Shown: positions 1 to 6,400 of the stretch, piece after piece
Numbering within the stretch: position 1 is the stretch's first letter
Layout: every line of letters starts with the position of its first letter
Source of the DNA: Lachnospiraceae bacterium UBA3316
Lineage (GTDB): Bacteria > Bacillota > Clostridia > Lachnospirales > Lachnospiraceae
DNA: 11,521 nt
Assembly: GCA_002361955.1 (NCBI GenBank)
Contig: DESK01000001.1
Coordinates: 39,478 to 50,998, forward strand
Reading direction: 5' to 3'
Translations under genes and position numbers: made by a program
The notes under the pieces: model-generated
Told to the model about the DNA's origin: nothing
What the model saw: the letters and a program-made list of their open reading frames with translations, nothing else
The model's database searches: none

Positions 1-1
1 C

Positions 2-382
2 AACAACAATGGCGGAGAAAATAACGGCGCCAACGGGAATACCGGGAATACCGGGAATAATGGCGGCAGCACATCCGCAGATACCAGCGGTTTTTATGAT
101 CAGGACGGAAATTATGTGAGCGTCACAAAGGACGCCAACGGCAACTGGGTGGACGCCTACGGGACGGTTTACTATTTCGGTGACAGCGGCGTCACAGACA
201 ACACGGGGAATTATTATCCGTATAAGGACAGCAGCGAATCCACCGGCTTCTATGACAGCCAGGGAAATTATATCACGGTGACGAAGAACGCCAATGGCGA
301 GTGGGTGGACAGCTCAGGAGCCAAGTATGTATTCGGCGAAACAGGCGTCACAGACGAGGCGGGAAATTTCTATCCCTATTAA
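2..382 (+). CDS. C-terminal part of an Asn/Gly-rich protein with two 45-residue repeats (5' end outside window)
   Basis: The reading frame is open from the first bases of the window to a TAA at 380-382, so about 126 C-terminal residues are visible and the start lies upstream. The visible part begins with an Asn/Gly-rich low-complexity stretch (positions 2-67), followed by two tandem 45-residue repeats. Each repeat starts GFYD and ends with YPY, and carries the shared motifs GNY, VTK, NANG or DANG, W-V-D and GVTD. Such a tail looks like a surface-exposed or secreted C-terminal module, but I do not recognise the family. In related genomes the gene before spoVT is often a peptidylprolyl isomerase/foldase; nothing visible here proves that. 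A clear intrinsic terminator follows 8 bp after the stop, so this gene ends its transcription unit before spoVT. The coding assignment is strong; the function is unknown. Confidence 0.8.
   Translation, partial: NNNGGENNGANGNTGNTGNNGGSTSADTSGFYDQDGNYVSVTKDANGNWVDAYGTVYYFGDSGVTDNTGNYYPYKDSSESTGFYDSQGNYITVTKNANGEWVDSSGAKYVFGETGVTDEAGNFYPY
34..60 (+). repeat. Three tandem copies of a 9-bp unit (cgggaatac)
   Basis: CGGGAATAC is repeated at 34-42, 43-51 and (last base changed) 52-60. The period is a multiple of three, so copy-number changes keep the frame. It encodes Gly-Asn-Thr units in the Asn/Gly-rich linker before the two large repeats. Confidence 0.75.
89..379 (+). repeat. Two tandem 45-residue protein repeats (135 bp each)
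   Basis: Copy 1 spans 89-223 and copy 2 spans 245-379, separated by a 7-codon Ser/Glu-rich spacer. Both translate to GFYD...GNY...VTK.ANG.WVD...Y.FG..GVTD..GN.YPY with identical length, so this is an internal duplication. The repeat is rich in Tyr, Gly, Asn and Asp, typical of extracytoplasmic beta-rich modules, but I cannot assign a named domain. Confidence 0.75.
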
Positions 383-389
383 ACAGCAA

Positions 390-420
390 AAAGCCAATCT
401 CTTTTTTGGGGATTGGCTTT
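390..420 (+). terminator. Intrinsic terminator after the repeat protein gene
   Basis: A perfect 10-bp stem pairs AAAGCCAATC (390-399) with GATTGGCTTT (411-420) around an 11-nt loop. The stem ends in a short T-run followed by TAT, and it starts 7 bp after the upstream stop codon. This separates the upstream unit from spoVT. Confidence 0.85.
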
Positions 421-437
421 TATCTGTATGGAGCGGT

Positions 438-466
438 GCATAAAATCCCATCATTTACAAATACTA
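438..466 (+). promoter_or_regulatory. Sigma-G-like promoter for spoVT
   Basis: GCATA at 438-442 fits the forespore sigma-G -35 pattern (G-M-A-T-R). After 17 nt, AATACTA at 460-466 matches six of seven positions of the -10 pattern CATnHTA. It lies 45 bp upstream of the spoVT start and just after the previous terminator. spoVT is a sigma-G gene in Bacillus subtilis, so place and sequence agree; this is a consensus match made by eye. Confidence 0.5.
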
Positions 467-510
467 TTTCCAAACACAGGAAAGCTTTGTAAATGGAGGA
501 ATGACGATAT

Positions 511-1056
511 ATGAAAGCGACGGGAATTGTAAGAAGGATTGATGACCTGGGCCGTGTGGTGATACCGAAGGAGATACGCAGGACACTGCGCATCAAGGAA
601 GGGGCGCCCCTGGAGATCTTTACGGATCGGGAAGGGGAGATCATCTTGAAAAAATATTCGCCTATCGGGGAGCTGGGCAGCTTTTCGAAAGAGTACGCGG
701 AGGCTCTGGCCCAGGCCAGCGGCCATGCCATCTGCATCACAGACAGGGATCAGGTGATCGCCGCAGCGGGAGGCGTAAAAAAAGAAAGTGTCGGCAAGCC
801 CATCAGCCAGGAGCTGGAGAGGGTGATCCACGGAAGGGAGCAGGTGCTCTCCGCCGGGGATGACAAGAAGTTTGTCCGGGTGACAGGGGATGACGAAGAG
901 GAGCTGCCCCAGGTGGTGTGCCCCATTCTCTGCGAGGGAGACGCCATCGGTTCTGTGGTGCTCCAGAGCCGTGATCCCAAGAGACGGATGGGAGAGACAG
1001 AGCAGATTCTGGCCCGCTGTGCCGCCGGTTTTATGGGGCGGCAGATGGAGCAGTAG
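511..1056 (+). CDS. spoVT: Stage V sporulation protein T (SpoVT), AbrB-type transcription regulator
   Basis: The product has 181 residues, close to the 178 of the Bacillus protein. Residues 1-50 (MKATGIVRRIDDLGRVVIPK and on) are the swapped-hairpin AbrB/SpoVT DNA-binding domain with the diagnostic GIVRRID and GRVVIPKEIRRTLRI motifs. Residues from about 56 to 178 form the GAF-like C-terminal domain (HAICITDRDQVIAAAGG). SpoVT is a tetrameric DNA-binding protein that adjusts sigma-G-dependent gene expression in the forespore and affects spore coat and cortex formation. The ATG at 511 is preceded by GGAGG at 495-499. A sigma-G-like promoter lies immediately upstream. The 3' end overlaps the convergent VanY-type gene by 26 bp, and no terminator separates them. 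Identification is firm. Confidence 0.96.
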   Translation: MKATGIVRRIDDLGRVVIPKEIRRTLRIKEGAPLEIFTDREGEIILKKYSPIGELGSFSKEYAEALAQASGHAICITDRDQVIAAAGGVKKESVGKPISQELERVIHGREQVLSAGDDKKFVRVTGDDEEELPQVVCPILCEGDAIGSVVLQSRDPKRRMGETEQILARCAAGFMGRQMEQ

Positions 1057-1600
1057 ACTGGTGATACTCTTCCAGGGTAAGGCCTGTAAGGTGAAGATAG
1101 AAGGCAAGTGATTTGGAGACATACCGGATATGCCAGGGTTCCCAGGCGTATCCGGTGATTTTTTCTTTATGCTTTGGGTAGCGCAGGATGAAGCCGTGAA
1201 GGTGGGCATTGGAGGCCAGCCACAGTCCCTCCGGCGTCCGGGCAAATTCTTCGATAAGCTCCAGGGAGACGGAAGGGCAGGACACATCCAGGGCCAGGCC
1301 TGTCTGGTGTTCGCTGGCTCCGGGAGGGGCCACGTAGCGGAGATCGGCGGCCTTTTGGTACAGATAGAGCTGTCTCGCGTAGGGGCGGTAGCCGGATACG
1401 CCCACAAGGGAGAGCCCTTCTGCCCTGGCAGAGGAAAAGAGATCCCGGGCAGCCCGGGCGGCCCGGATCTCCAAAAGCCCTTTGGGATCCCCCGGGTCTG
1501 CGTCAAAGGGAATGGACGGGCGGCATAAGGGATGAGGGACAAAGCCGGCTCCCAGGCGGTGTTTTTTATTTACCAGTAGTTCGCAGGAAAAGCAGGGCAT
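1031..1600 (-). CDS. VanY-type D-alanyl-D-alanine carboxypeptidase without signal peptide
   Basis: The 189-residue product carries the complete M15B/VanY zinc-peptidase signature: SGYRPYARQ at 69-77, S96-E-H98-QTG-L-A-L-D105 (the SxHxxGxAxD zinc motif), and E154-P-W-H157. His98, Asp105 and His157 are the expected zinc ligands and Glu154 the catalytic base. The family trims the terminal D-Ala from peptidoglycan stem peptides. The start at 1600 is chosen because AAAGGGG sits 8 nt before it. An earlier in-frame ATG at 1618 lies upstream of that site and has no ribosome binding site of its own. Neither start gives a signal peptide or membrane segment, which is unusual for an enzyme of extracytoplasmic substrates; a specialised or phage-like role is possible. 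A sigma-E-like promoter and its position beside spoVT suggest sporulation-time expression (inference). Confidence 0.9.
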   Translation of the reverse strand: MPCFSCELLVNKKHRLGAGFVPHPLCRPSIPFDADPGDPKGLLEIRAARAARDLFSSARAEGLSLVGVSGYRPYARQLYLYQKAADLRYVAPPGASEHQTGLALDVSCPSVSLELIEEFARTPEGLWLASNAHLHGFILRYPKHKEKITGYAWEPWHIRYVSKSLAFYLHLTGLTLEEYHQSTAPSAAP

Positions 1601-1608
1601 AAAAAGTT

Positions 1609-1645
1609 CCCCTTTCATAGACTGTGGATAAGTCTATGAAAGGGG
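1609..1645 (-). terminator. Perfect 15-bp hairpin: pncB terminator that also sequesters the vanY ribosome binding site
   Basis: CCCCTTTCATAGACT (1609-1623) and AGTCTATGAAAGGGG (1631-1645) are perfect inverted repeats around a 7-nt loop. On the minus strand the hairpin lies 27 bp after the pncB stop and is followed by AACTTTTT, so it can end pncB transcription. Its 3' arm contains the AAAGGGG ribosome binding site of the carboxypeptidase gene, so any read-through message would have that site paired. Confidence 0.75.
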
Positions 1646-1659
1646 AGCCTTTCTTATGC
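1631..1659 (-). promoter_or_regulatory. Sigma-E-like promoter for the VanY-type gene
   Basis: On the minus strand GCATAAG (1659-1653) lies exactly 14 nt before CATAGACT (1638-1631). CATAGACT matches seven of eight positions of the sigma-E -10 consensus CATACAMT. The -35 matches five of seven positions of KMATATT. The -10 element is itself part of the 5' arm of the hairpin, so a transcript starting about 7 nt downstream would lack that arm and leave the ribosome binding site free. Confidence 0.45.
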
Positions 1660-1672
1660 ATAAACGGATTTT

Positions 1673-3142
1673 TTACTTTTTGGAAAGAGAGTCAGAACCC
1701 ATTTTCTCCAAAAGCTCCGTCTTGATCTGATAAAGCTTGTCTGAGAGATCTACATAGACGGCCTGAGGATTTACGAAGCGCCTTGTCTCATCCCAGAGGG
1801 TTTCCTGCTCCTTTAAGCAGGTTTCCCTGATATCCATCACACTGGGGGAGGTGTAGACGCACTCGCCGTTTTTAAATACAGGTACCAGAAGCTCCCGGAG
1901 GGTGTAGGTGTCCGCCTTGATGAGGGTCTTTTTCCAGGTGGCGTTTGGATCGAAGATCAGCATATCCAGGGAGGGATCAAAGGCTTCGTCGGCAAGACAG
2001 ATCAGATCCGCCTTAATCTTTCCGTGGGTCTTGTCGTAAATCCGGTAGACCGTTTTGTTGCCGGGGTTTGTGATCTTCGTTGTATTCTCGGAAAGCTTGA
2101 TTTTGGGGATAAATTCGCCGGTAGTCTCGTCTTTGATCGCAGCCAGCTTATATACGCCGCCAAAGGAAGGGCAATCCTTGGAGGTGATCAGGTTTGTGCC
2201 TACGCCCCAGGAAGAAATTTTGCAGCCCTGAAGCTTTAGGCTCTGGATCAGATATTCGTCCAGGTCGCTGGAGGCGGCAATGTAGGCGTCAGTAAAGCCT
2301 GCGGCATCCAGAAGCTTTCTGGCCTGTTTTGACATATAGGCCAGGTCGCCGCTGTCTAAGCGGATGCCGTAGTGATTCAGGGGGATTCCCTGGTCGCGCA
2401 TTTCCTGAAAGACACGGATGGCATTGGGAACGCCCGATTTCAGCGTGTCATAAGTGTCCACCAGCAGACAACAGGAATTCGGATACATTTTCGCGTAGGT
2501 GCGGAAGGCGGTATACTCGTCAGGGAAGCTCATGATCCAGCTGTGGGCGTGAGTTCCCATCACAGGTACGTCAAAGAGCTGGCCGGTAAGGACATTTGAG
2601 GTTCCTACGCAGCCTCCGATCATGGCAGCCCGGGCGCCGTACACGCCGGCATCCGGTCCTTGGGCGCGCCGCAGGCCGAACTCCATGACTCCGTCTCCCT
2701 GGGCCGCGTAGACAACCCTGGCCGCCTTGGTGGCGATCAGGCTCTGGTGGTTGAGGATCGTAAGAATGGCGGTCTCCACGAGCTGGGCTTCCATAATAGG
2801 GGCCACAACCTTGATGAGGGGCTCTCTGGGAAAGACGACCGTACCCTCGGGGATCGCGTAGATGTCCCCGGAAAATCGGAAGGTGCTTAAATAGTCCAGG
2901 AAATCCTCATCAAAAATACCCAGGCCGCGCAGGTAGGAGATATCCTCCAGGGAGAAGCGCAGGTTTTTGATATAGTCGATCACCTGTTCCAGTCCCGCGG
3001 CAATGGCAAAACCGCCTTCGTTCGGGTTCTGGCGGTAAAACGCGTCAAAGATGACAGTTTCTGTGGTGTGGCTCTTAAAGTAACCCTGCATCATGGTTAA
3101 TTCATAAAGATCGGTCAGCAGTGTCAGATTCATCGTACTCAT
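1673..3142 (-). CDS. pncB: Nicotinate phosphoribosyltransferase
   Basis: The 489-residue cytoplasmic enzyme joins nicotinate and PRPP, with ATP hydrolysis, to form nicotinate mononucleotide, the first step of NAD salvage (Preiss-Handler route). Family landmarks are the N-terminal LLTDLYELTMMQGYF (residues 8-22), F155-GLRRAQGPD, the histidine motif M195-GTHAHSWIMSF with the region of the phosphorylated active-site histidine, G259-IRLDSGDL, S291-SDLDE and W312-GVGT. Full length, no frame problems. The start at 3142 is preceded by GAGG with 7-nt spacing. Its ATG overlaps the stop of the upstream transporter gene (ATGA, 4 bp), so translation is probably coupled and both are expressed from the promoter upstream of the transporter. 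A strong hairpin follows the stop. The link between a metal exporter and NAD salvage is an operon observation, not an explained function. Confidence 0.96.
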   Translation of the reverse strand: MSTMNLTLLTDLYELTMMQGYFKSHTTETVIFDAFYRQNPNEGGFAIAAGLEQVIDYIKNLRFSLEDISYLRGLGIFDEDFLDYLSTFRFSGDIYAIPEGTVVFPREPLIKVVAPIMEAQLVETAILTILNHQSLIATKAARVVYAAQGDGVMEFGLRRAQGPDAGVYGARAAMIGGCVGTSNVLTGQLFDVPVMGTHAHSWIMSFPDEYTAFRTYAKMYPNSCCLLVDTYDTLKSGVPNAIRVFQEMRDQGIPLNHYGIRLDSGDLAYMSKQARKLLDAAGFTDAYIAASSDLDEYLIQSLKLQGCKISSWGVGTNLITSKDCPSFGGVYKLAAIKDETTGEFIPKIKLSENTTKITNPGNKTVYRIYDKTHGKIKADLICLADEAFDPSLDMLIFDPNATWKKTLIKADTYTLRELLVPVFKNGECVYTSPSVMDIRETCLKEQETLWDETRRFVNPQAVYVDLSDKLYQIKTELLEKMGSDSLSKK

Positions 3143-4338
3143 AGGTTTTCCTCATTTCTTTTTGTAGAAGTCATAAAACTTTTTTCTATAGTTATAACAC
3201 ATTGGTACCGTTTATCCAAGCCCGAAATTTCTTCGTGGATACGGCTCCGCAGGGCCTCAGAGGCCTTTTTATCGTAGCTATAAGGGACTACCAGGTCAAA
3301 GATCAGGTTCACCCGCCCTTTTCCGTTTACCAGCCGGAAGTCATGCATGGACAGAGCCGGATCGATGGAGGTGAGAATGCGGCAAACCTGCTCCTGAACC
3401 TTCCGGACCTGGGCGTCTTCCGTTTCAAGGGGATCCATATGGATGACCAGGATGAGTCCCAGATCCCGGCCCACCTCCCGCTCGATCCGGTCGATCGTTT
3501 CGTGAGTTTCTACGATATCCGCCGTGCGGGGCACCTCCGCGTGGATGGAGGCCATGCTGCGGCCGGGGCCGTAGTTGTGGACGATCAGGTCGTGGGTGCC
3601 GAGGATTCCCTCGTAGCTTTCTACCCGGCGCATGATCTCACTGCACAGGGACGGGTCGGGCGCCGCGCCGATCAGGGGCTCCAGAGTGTCCCTGGCGATG
3701 CCGATACCGGCCCAGATGACGAGGACTGCCACCGCTACGCCCACAAACCCATCGATGTTTAAACGGAAAAACCGGAAGATCAGGATGGACAGGATGGTGA
3801 CGGTGGTGATGACGGCGTCGCCCAGGGCGTCTGCGGCTGTGGCCAGCATCACCTGGGAGTCGATGCGCTTTCCAAGCTTTTTATTAAACATGCAAAGCCA
3901 GAGCTTGGCGCAGATGGAGAAAGCCAGAATCACTAAGGAGACCAGCTGAAAATGCAGGGCTTCCGGGTGCAGGATTTTCGCGATGGATTCTTTGAAGAAG
4001 GAAAATCCTACCTGGATCACCAGGAAGGCCACAATCAGGGCAGTGATGTATTCGATGCGGCCGTGCCCGAAGGGGTGCTCGGCGTCGGCCGGCTTTTCCG
4101 CCATTTTCACGCCTACCAGTCCGATCACGGAGGAACCGGCATCGGACAGATTGTTGAAGGCGTCGGCTGTGACAGAGACGCTCCCCAGGGCTGTGCCGAT
4201 GATAAATTTCAGGACAAAGAGAAGGGCGTTTACTGCCACACCTACGACGCCGGAGAGCATCCCGTAAGCGGTGCGCACGGCAGTTTCTTCCGTCTGCCCG
4301 GGATTTTTAATAAAATGTTTCACTAGAAAATCAGTCAT
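3139..4338 (-). CDS. Cation diffusion facilitator family metal exporter
   Basis: The 399-residue product has the six-helix cation diffusion facilitator core (roughly residues 28-215) with the conserved TM2 segment TADAFNNLSDAGSS, the loop motif HPFGHGRIEYI (88-98) and the TM5 segment ATAADALGDAVIT. It is followed by two cytoplasmic ferredoxin-like metal-binding regions (about 230-300 and 325-388). Metal-site residues are D59 and N63 in TM2 and D170 and D174 in TM5. The Asp-x3-Asp TM5 site resembles manganese/iron-type members rather than His-x3-Asp zinc exporters; the substrate remains an inference. The family exports divalent metals in exchange for protons. The start at 4338 is chosen because AAGGAG lies 8 nt ahead; an in-frame TTG at 4356 precedes that site. 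It is the first gene of an operon with pncB. Confidence 0.93.
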   Translation of the reverse strand: MTDFLVKHFIKNPGQTEETAVRTAYGMLSGVVGVAVNALLFVLKFIIGTALGSVSVTADAFNNLSDAGSSVIGLVGVKMAEKPADAEHPFGHGRIEYITALIVAFLVIQVGFSFFKESIAKILHPEALHFQLVSLVILAFSICAKLWLCMFNKKLGKRIDSQVMLATAADALGDAVITTVTILSILIFRFFRLNIDGFVGVAVAVLVIWAGIGIARDTLEPLIGAAPDPSLCSEIMRRVESYEGILGTHDLIVHNYGPGRSMASIHAEVPRTADIVETHETIDRIEREVGRDLGLILVIHMDPLETEDAQVRKVQEQVCRILTSIDPALSMHDFRLVNGKGRVNLIFDLVVPYSYDKKASEALRSRIHEEISGLDKRYQCVITIEKSFMTSTKRNEENL

Positions 4339-4442
4339 ATCCAGTCTCCTTTTCAAAAGCTGTTATCATTAGTAAGTTATGCGGCCAAAGGGCGGAATCG
4401 CCTGAAATGCTTCCGCTCCCGGCGCAGCTGCGATATGAACTG

Positions 4443-4470
4443 ATTATACTCCATATTTTGTAAGTTTCCA
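4443..4470 (-). promoter_or_regulatory. Promoter of the transporter-pncB operon, in the divergent intergenic region 4339-4628
   Basis: On the minus strand TATAAT (4448-4443) is a perfect -10, with TGGAAA (4470-4465, four of six matches) 16 nt upstream. The resulting leader is about 100 nt and contains a 7-bp hairpin (4391-4397 with 4411-4417) close to the middle. I looked for known metal or NAD riboswitch cores in this leader and saw none. A minus-strand frame across 4377-4565 has no ribosome binding site and spans this promoter, so I do not call it a gene. Confidence 0.55.
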
Positions 4471-4533
4471 CATTTTTTCGTCAATTTGTACGGAGAATAG
4501 AAAATAAAAATCATATTCCTACGGGTTTGCCTA

Positions 4534-4562
4534 TTTTCAAAAGGAAGGAAATGGGGTATAAT
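4534..4562 (+). promoter_or_regulatory. Housekeeping promoter for the transketolase genes
   Basis: TTTTCA at 4534-4539 (four of six -35 matches) is followed after exactly 17 nt by a perfect TATAAT at 4557-4562. It points to the transketolase genes with a leader of about 60 nt and lies back to back with the transporter promoter. Confidence 0.65.
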
Positions 4563-4628
4563 CACCTTGCGGGTAATCCATAGAAATAGATTTTATTAGG
4601 AAAGAAGTATTATTAAAGGAGAATGACC

Positions 4629-5468
4629 ATGAACAAACTTGAGCTTCAAAAAATGGCCAATGAGATACGCAAGGATATCGTAAGGTCTATCCATAGTGCG
4701 AAAGCCGGACATCCGGGCGGATCTCTGTCGGCCGCAGACGTATTTACCTATTTATACTTTGAGGAGCTGAATGTGGATCCGGCAAACCCTGACGATCCGA
4801 AGAGAGACCGTTTCGTACTCTCGAAAGGACATACGGCTCCCGGCCTGTATGCAGCTCTCGCACATAAAGGTTTTTTCCCCGTAGAAGATATGATCACCCT
4901 TCGCCATATCGGTTCTCATCTGCAGGGTCACCCTGATATGAAGGGAACACCTGGGATCGATATGTCAAGCGGATCCTTGGGGCAGGGCATTTCCGCGGCC
5001 GTAGGTATGGCTCTGGCAGCTAAGATGCGGGGCGATTCTTATCGCGTATATACTTTGTTAGGCGACGGTGAGATACAGGAAGGACAGGTATGGGAAGCAG
5101 CCATGTTCGCAGGGGACAGGAAGCTTGACAACCTGGTGATGATCGTGGACAATAATGGCCTTCAGATCGACGGGGACATTGCGGATGTTTGTTCACCCTA
5201 TCCCATAGATAAAAAGTTTGAAGCTTTCAACTGCCATGCCATCAACGTGGAAGACGGAAATGATATGGACCAGCTGAAGGCGGCCTTCGATGAGGCACGC
5301 AGCGTGAAGGGGATGCCCTCCGTTATCATTTTAAAGACGGTAAAGGGAAAAGGCGTTTCCTTTATGGAAAACGTGGCGTCCTGGCATGGCGTTGCGCCTA
5401 ACGATGAGCAATTCCAGGCAGCGATGGAAGAATTAGAGAAGGCAGGTGAAGCATTATGTCAGATGTAA
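4629..5468 (+). CDS. Transketolase, N-terminal (thiamine diphosphate-binding) subunit
   Basis: The 279-residue product corresponds to the N-terminal third-to-half of a full transketolase, as in the split enzymes of clostridia and archaea. The thiamine diphosphate/magnesium motif runs from G145-D-G to N175-N176 with the usual 25-30 residue spacing. The substrate/cofactor histidines are in G27-HPGGSLS, K66-GHTAPGLYA and L98-QGHPD. With its partner subunit it moves two-carbon units between sugar phosphates in the non-oxidative pentose phosphate pathway. The ATG at 4629 is preferred over the in-frame ATG at 4623, since AAAGGAG (4615-4621) is 7 nt before the former and only 1 nt before the latter. 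The 3' end overlaps the next gene by 13 bp, pointing to coupled translation of two subunits made in equal amounts. Confidence 0.95.
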   Translation: MNKLELQKMANEIRKDIVRSIHSAKAGHPGGSLSAADVFTYLYFEELNVDPANPDDPKRDRFVLSKGHTAPGLYAALAHKGFFPVEDMITLRHIGSHLQGHPDMKGTPGIDMSSGSLGQGISAAVGMALAAKMRGDSYRVYTLLGDGEIQEGQVWEAAMFAGDRKLDNLVMIVDNNGLQIDGDIADVCSPYPIDKKFEAFNCHAINVEDGNDMDQLKAAFDEARSVKGMPSVIILKTVKGKGVSFMENVASWHGVAPNDEQFQAAMEELEKAGEALCQM

Positions 5469-6400
5469 AGAAATATGCCACAAGGGAAGGATACGGAAAA
5501 GCTCTGATCGAGCTTGGAAAGCAGGATAAGAGGATCGTCGTTCTGGATGCGGATCTGGCGGCGGCTACGAAGACGGGAATGTTTAAGAAGGAGTTTCCGG
5601 AGCGCCATATTGACTGCGGTATCGCAGAGCAGAATATGATGGGGATCGCGGCAGGCCTTGCGGCGGCAGGGATGGTTCCCTTTGCCAGCTCCTTTGCCAT
5701 GTTCGCGGCGGGACGCGCCTATGAGCAGGTGAGAAATTCTATCGCTTATCCGGGCCTGAACGTAAAGATCGGCGCTTCCCACGCAGGAATTTCTGTGGGC
5801 GAGGATGGCCCCACCCACCAGTGCAACGAGGATATCGCCCTGATGCGCTCCATCCCCAGCATGACGATTATCAACCCCTCGGATGTGGTCGAGGCTGCCG
5901 CAGCCACGAAGGCTGCCGCCGCTTACTATGGACCGGTATATCTGCGTTTCGGCCGTCTGGCTGTTCCGGTGATCAACGACAGGCCGGATTATAAGTTTGA
6001 GATCGGAAAAGGCATTGTGCTGCGTGAGGGTACGGATGTGACCATTGTGGCCACAGGGCTTACCGTAGCGTCCAGCCTGGAGGCGGCTGACCGTCTCGCG
6101 GCAGAGGGCGTCAGCGCCAAGGTGATCAATATCCATACCATTAAGCCTTTGGATGAGGACTTGATCGTGGCGGCGGCTAAGGAGACAGGAAAGGTAGTCA
6201 CTGTGGAGGAGCATTCCACGATCGGCGGCCTTGGAAGCGCTGTATGCGATTGCTTGAGCGAGAAAGCTCCTACCAGGGTAAAGAAGATCGGAATCCACGA
6301 TGTATATGGGGAATCCGGTCCGGCAGTAGCTCTTCTGCACAAATACGGCCTGGATGGCGAAGGCGTTTACACCCAGGTAAAGGCATTTCTGAACGAGTAG
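5456..6400 (+). CDS. Transketolase, C-terminal subunit
   Basis: The 314-residue product holds the pyrimidine-binding and C-terminal domains of transketolase. The motif D53-CGIAEQNMMGIAAGLA contains Glu58, the residue that activates the cofactor's aminopyrimidine ring. H109-AGISVGEDGPTHQ is the conserved substrate-side loop. The C-terminal domain (about 190-314) has V..EEHSTIGGLGSAV and the GESG motif. It pairs with the upstream subunit to form one active site at their interface. The start ATG at 5456 lies inside the end of the upstream gene in another frame; an AGGTGA stretch serves as ribosome binding site. The stop at 6398-6400 is followed by no recognisable terminator, and the downstream convergent gene runs antisense through the last 131 bp of this gene. 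Confidence 0.95.
   Translation: MSDVKKYATREGYGKALIELGKQDKRIVVLDADLAAATKTGMFKKEFPERHIDCGIAEQNMMGIAAGLAAAGMVPFASSFAMFAAGRAYEQVRNSIAYPGLNVKIGASHAGISVGEDGPTHQCNEDIALMRSIPSMTIINPSDVVEAAAATKAAAAYYGPVYLRFGRLAVPVINDRPDYKFEIGKGIVLREGTDVTIVATGLTVASSLEAADRLAAEGVSAKVINIHTIKPLDEDLIVAAAKETGKVVTVEEHSTIGGLGSAVCDCLSEKAPTRVKKIGIHDVYGESGPAVALLHKYGLDGEGVYTQVKAFLNE

Noticed and set aside
451..1542. Long minus-strand frame (363 codons) across spoVT and the carboxypeptidase gene
   Set aside because: It is Pro/Leu/His-rich with no domain, lies antisense to spoVT and in a wrong frame of the carboxypeptidase gene, and has no ribosome binding site.
4339..4356. Longer start (TTG at 4356) for the cation diffusion facilitator
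   Set aside because: The AAGGAG ribosome binding site lies inside this extension and points to the ATG at 4338.
4339..4443. Metal or NAD riboswitch in the leader of the transporter-pncB operon
   Set aside because: Only a 7-bp hairpin is visible; conserved cores of known riboswitch classes were not recognised.
4377..4565. Minus-strand 62-codon frame in the divergent promoter region
   Set aside because: No ribosome binding site, and it spans both predicted promoters; composition looks noncoding.
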